64,000 nucleotides of DNA from Paraplanobispora siamensis (GTDB lineage Bacteria; Actinomycetota; Actinomycetes; Streptosporangiales; Streptosporangiaceae), in the NCBI RefSeq assembly GCF_016863175.1, contig NZ_BOOJ01000065.1, positions 33,254 through 97,253 of the forward strand, in the 5' to 3' direction. Position numbers and translations under genes: made by a program. The notes below the pieces were generated by a model that saw only the letters and a list, made by a program, of their open reading frames with translations, made no database searches and was not told the DNA's origin. Every line of letters starts with the position of its first letter. The stretch's first letter is position 1. Positions 62,222-64,000 of the stretch are shown here, piece after piece.

Positions 62222-62671
62222 ATGGAAGCACGCATGAAGAGCCGGGCGGACGCCGATGTGATGACGGCGATCCAGCACCTCTACAAGGCGATCCACGCCG
62301 GTGGCGTCGACCCGCTCGTGCTCGGGCTGGTCCACCTGCGGGCCAGCCAGATCAACGGCTGCAGCCCGTGCGTCTTCGCCGGGGTCGCCTCGGCCAGGAA
62401 GCACGGTGAGACGGAGGAGCGGCTGCACAACGTGGTCGCCTGGCGCGAGACTCCGTTCTTCACCGAGGCGGAGCGGGCCGCGCTCGCGCTGACCGAGGCC
62501 GCCACCCGTATCCAGGACGGCGCGCCGGGTGTGACCGACGAGATCTGGCAGGCCGCCGCCGCCCACTTCGACGAGAAGCAGCTGTCCGCGATCAATCTGG
62601 AGATCGCGCTGACCAACTTCTTCAACCGGATCAACCGTACGATCCGGGCGCAGGCCGGCAAGACCTGGTGA
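62222..62671 (+). CDS. AhpD/carboxymuconolactone-decarboxylase-like partner of the sigma factor
   Basis: A 149-aa AhpD-like protein. The core CxxC is C47-x2-C50 (NGCSPCVFAG), but the His normally three residues after the second Cys is replaced by Gly54. Such proteins are usually peroxidase- or disulfide-reductase-like and are the most common ECF41 partners. ATG 62222 has AAGGGG eight bases upstream; a start at 62168 would lie inside the promoter. Its 3' end runs into a 28-bp repeat array. Confidence 0.88.
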   Translation: MEARMKSRADADVMTAIQHLYKAIHAGGVDPLVLGLVHLRASQINGCSPCVFAGVASARKHGETEERLHNVVAWRETPFFTEAERAALALTEAATRIQDGAPGVTDEIWQAAAAHFDEKQLSAINLEIALTNFFNRINRTIRAQAGKTW

Positions 62672-62672
62672 G

Positions 62673-62774
62673 CCGGGCGGGGGGACCGGGTGAGAAGAAG
62701 CCGGGCGGGGGGACCGGGTGAGAAGGAACCGGGCGGGGGGACCGGGTGAGAAGGAACCGGGCGAGGAGGGACCG
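62673..62774. repeat. 28-bp tandem repeat array after the AhpD-like gene
   Basis: Three nearly identical 28-bp units begin at 62673, 62701 and 62729 (CCGGGCGGGGGGACCGGGTG, then AGAAG...), followed by a diverged partial unit at 62757. Each unit contains GGTGAG like the end of the upstream gene (CTGGTGAG). The array fills the whole gap to the convergent gene. Confidence 0.9.
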
Positions 62775-63599
62775 TCATCCCCCGACGATCGCCGTGAACT
62801 CCTCCCCCGCGGCCAGCCGCTCGATCAGGCCCGCCACGGCGGCCTTCCCGCCGTCGGCGGCCATCCACCGGTGCACCCGGCACGCCGATCGGGCGTAGAC
62901 CTGCTCATCCGCGCCGGCCGCGCGCAGCCACTGCTCCAGGGTCGCCGGAAGGGGCCCCTCGGGGCCGACCCGGCACCGGTCGGCGGCCGTCTCCGGCAGC
63001 AGATAGCGCGGGTCCGCGGAGACCACGACGGCGAGACCCTCGTCGAACCACTGCGGCACCCGCCCACCGGCGGATCCGAGCCGCTCGTGCAGTTCGACGT
63101 GCGACATCTCGTGGGAGACGATCACCGGATCGACGCCGCGCGGCGACAGGATCACCGCGCGGTTGAGGACGGCGACACCGCGCTCCCGCCCGCCGCCGAT
63201 CCGGCGGTAGCAGTCCTCCGTCACGCAGGCGAGGATCCGCGGCGCGCTCGTGCGCCCGCCGTAGAAGTCCCGGACGCGCCGGTCGGCCTCCTGCACGACC
63301 TCGGCCATCCGCCGGCGCTGCCCGGCCGGCAGATCCGCCTCGGTGTAGAGGTCCGGCCCCAGGCGTTCCAGCCCGTAACAGCCCGGGCAGGTCGTGGCCG
63401 CGACGGCCGGGAAGGCCAGCGCCACCCCGGCGACCGCGGCGGCCACCAGCGCTACGAGCCCGGCGAGCACCGCCTTCCACCTCCGGGCGAGCGCGGCGGG
63501 CACCGCCTTCCATCCCCGCCGTCCCCGGCGGAGGGTGCCGGAGGCGGCGGGACGGTCACGGCCCGGCCGCCCGGCCCGAGGGCGCTTGATCCAGTTCAT
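62775..63599 (-). CDS. Membrane-anchored gluzincin-like metallopeptidase
   Basis: A 274-aa protein. A basic 40-residue cytoplasmic N-terminus is followed by one transmembrane helix (AVLAGLVALVAAAVAGVALA, about 43-62) and an extracytoplasmic domain. HEMSH (163-167) plus E187 in WFDEGLA gives HExxH-x19-E, a gluzincin zinc site. Four conserved-looking Cys (71, 74, 125, 130) may form disulfides. I do not recognise a named family. ATG 63599 has only a weak ribosome site. It may process wall proteins. Confidence 0.75.
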   Translation of the reverse strand: MNWIKRPRAGRPGRDRPAASGTLRRGRRGWKAVPAALARRWKAVLAGLVALVAAAVAGVALAFPAVAATTCPGCYGLERLGPDLYTEADLPAGQRRRMAEVVQEADRRVRDFYGGRTSAPRILACVTEDCYRRIGGGRERGVAVLNRAVILSPRGVDPVIVSHEMSHVELHERLGSAGGRVPQWFDEGLAVVVSADPRYLLPETAADRCRVGPEGPLPATLEQWLRAAGADEQVYARSACRVHRWMAADGGKAAVAGLIERLAAGEEFTAIVGG

Positions 63600-63624
63600 G
63601 CCCCGACGCTAGCGGCCGCGCGGC

Positions 63625-63957
63625 TCAGTCGCGCCCGGGAACGGCCATCTCCCCGAGGAGGGACCAGTCGTCCTGCGGGACCGTCACGTTGACGATCCGG
63701 GGCGTCGCGGCGAGGTGCGGCGGGAGCGTCTCCTGGGCCTTCTTGAAGTGATCGGACTGCACGTGCGCCGCTCCGGCGTCCCCGTCGCGGAACGCCTCGA
63801 CCAGGACGTACTCCGTCGGGTCCTCGATGCTGCGCGACCAGTCGAACCACAGGCAGCCCGGCTCGGCGCGGGTCGCCCGGGTGAACTCACCGGTGATCTC
63901 GGGCCACCGGTCGGCGGAGTCGGGCAGCACACGGAACTTCGCGGTAATGAAGATCAT
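63625..63957 (-). CDS. ABM-domain quinol monooxygenase-like protein
   Basis: A 110-aa ferredoxin-like antibiotic-biosynthesis-monooxygenase domain protein, YgiN type (MIFITAKFRVLPDSADRWPE; EPGCLWFDWSRSIEDPTEYV; SDHFKKAQETLPPHL). Family members act as dimers on quinols or as heme or anthrone oxygenases without a cofactor. The PGC-FDW and EAF patterns are typical. ATG 63957 has AAGGAGG five bases upstream. It lies 25 bp upstream of the metallopeptidase gene on the same strand, so the two may be cotranscribed. Confidence 0.88.
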   Translation of the reverse strand: MIFITAKFRVLPDSADRWPEITGEFTRATRAEPGCLWFDWSRSIEDPTEYVLVEAFRDGDAGAAHVQSDHFKKAQETLPPHLAATPRIVNVTVPQDDWSLLGEMAVPGRD

Positions 63958-64000
63958 CGTTCCTCCTTCGGCGGGCGGCGGCCCCGGCGGGGCCCGCCGG

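Noticed and set aside
62673..62774. CRISPR-like array
   Set aside because: Units are contiguous 28-bp tandem repeats with no spacers, and there are no cas genes; the RecB-type nuclease is Cas4-related but is a stand-alone repair-type gene.

Overview
The window is a high-GC actinomycete chromosome segment. It shows GTG and TTG starts, GTGA and ATGA start/stop overlaps, a mycothiol gene (mshC), a fabG-fabI pair, a DUF3090 cluster and a C-rich-loop sRNA. The gene set suggests a Streptosporangiaceae-like organism (inference). I see no transposase, prophage, CRISPR array, tRNA or rRNA. It reads as core chromosome with a few local rearrangements.

Layout. 1-4.8 kb: PfkB-type sugar kinase with a divergent TetR regulator, a short Ser/Thr kinase, a CPA2 cation/proton antiporter. 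4.8-8.2 kb: a compact operon of FAD/NAD(P)-binding oxidoreductase, small membrane protein and proline-rich zinc-ribbon/FHA protein. 8.4-10.6 kb: site-2 protease with CBS domains and a divergent RecB-family nuclease. 10.7-14.6 kb: NarL-type two-component system and a membrane diguanylate cyclase. 14.6-26.9 kb: two consecutive five-gene peptide/nickel-type ABC importer operons. 27.2-33.5 kb: small membrane protein, HAD phosphatase, MetH, universal stress protein, PAC2 protein. 33.9-43.6 kb: assimilatory nitrate/nitrite cluster transcribed narK-nasA-FAD/BFD protein-nirB-nirD-hemD(wHTH), with a TetR-like protein converging on it. 43.9-48.7 kb: peptide deformylase, mshC, NRDE protein, and an operon of histidine phosphatase, DUF3090 and a SCO1664-type protein. 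48.7-57.3 kb: aldo/keto reductase, exported anchored protein, fabG-fabI, tldD-tldE, lipoprotein Ntn hydrolase, dodecin, DUF3099. 57.3-64 kb: 6C-like sRNA, mobA-DUF6457, two gene remnants, an SDR-alpha/beta hydrolase fusion with its TetR regulator, a SnoaL-extended ECF sigma factor with its AhpD-like partner, a membrane-anchored metallopeptidase and an ABM monooxygenase.

How the genes work together. The nitrate cluster encodes uptake, both reduction steps and a siroheme precursor enzyme; mobA further on could serve the molybdenum enzyme. The two ABC operons each encode a complete importer. The 58-63 kb region holds two visible regulatory circuits: a TetR protein whose operator occurs between -35 and -10 of its own gene and of the fusion gene, and an ECF41-like sigma factor whose expected promoter (TGTTACC, 16 bp, CGTC) lies before its partner gene.

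Most unusual signals: (i) short tandem duplications at the 3' ends of about nine genes, mostly spanning or repeating the stop codon; (ii) the FHA/oxidoreductase/membrane operon, for which I know no described function; (iii) the paired TetR operators on a fused SDR-hydrolase; (iv) an sRNA with three hairpins that each carry a CCCCCGT loop.
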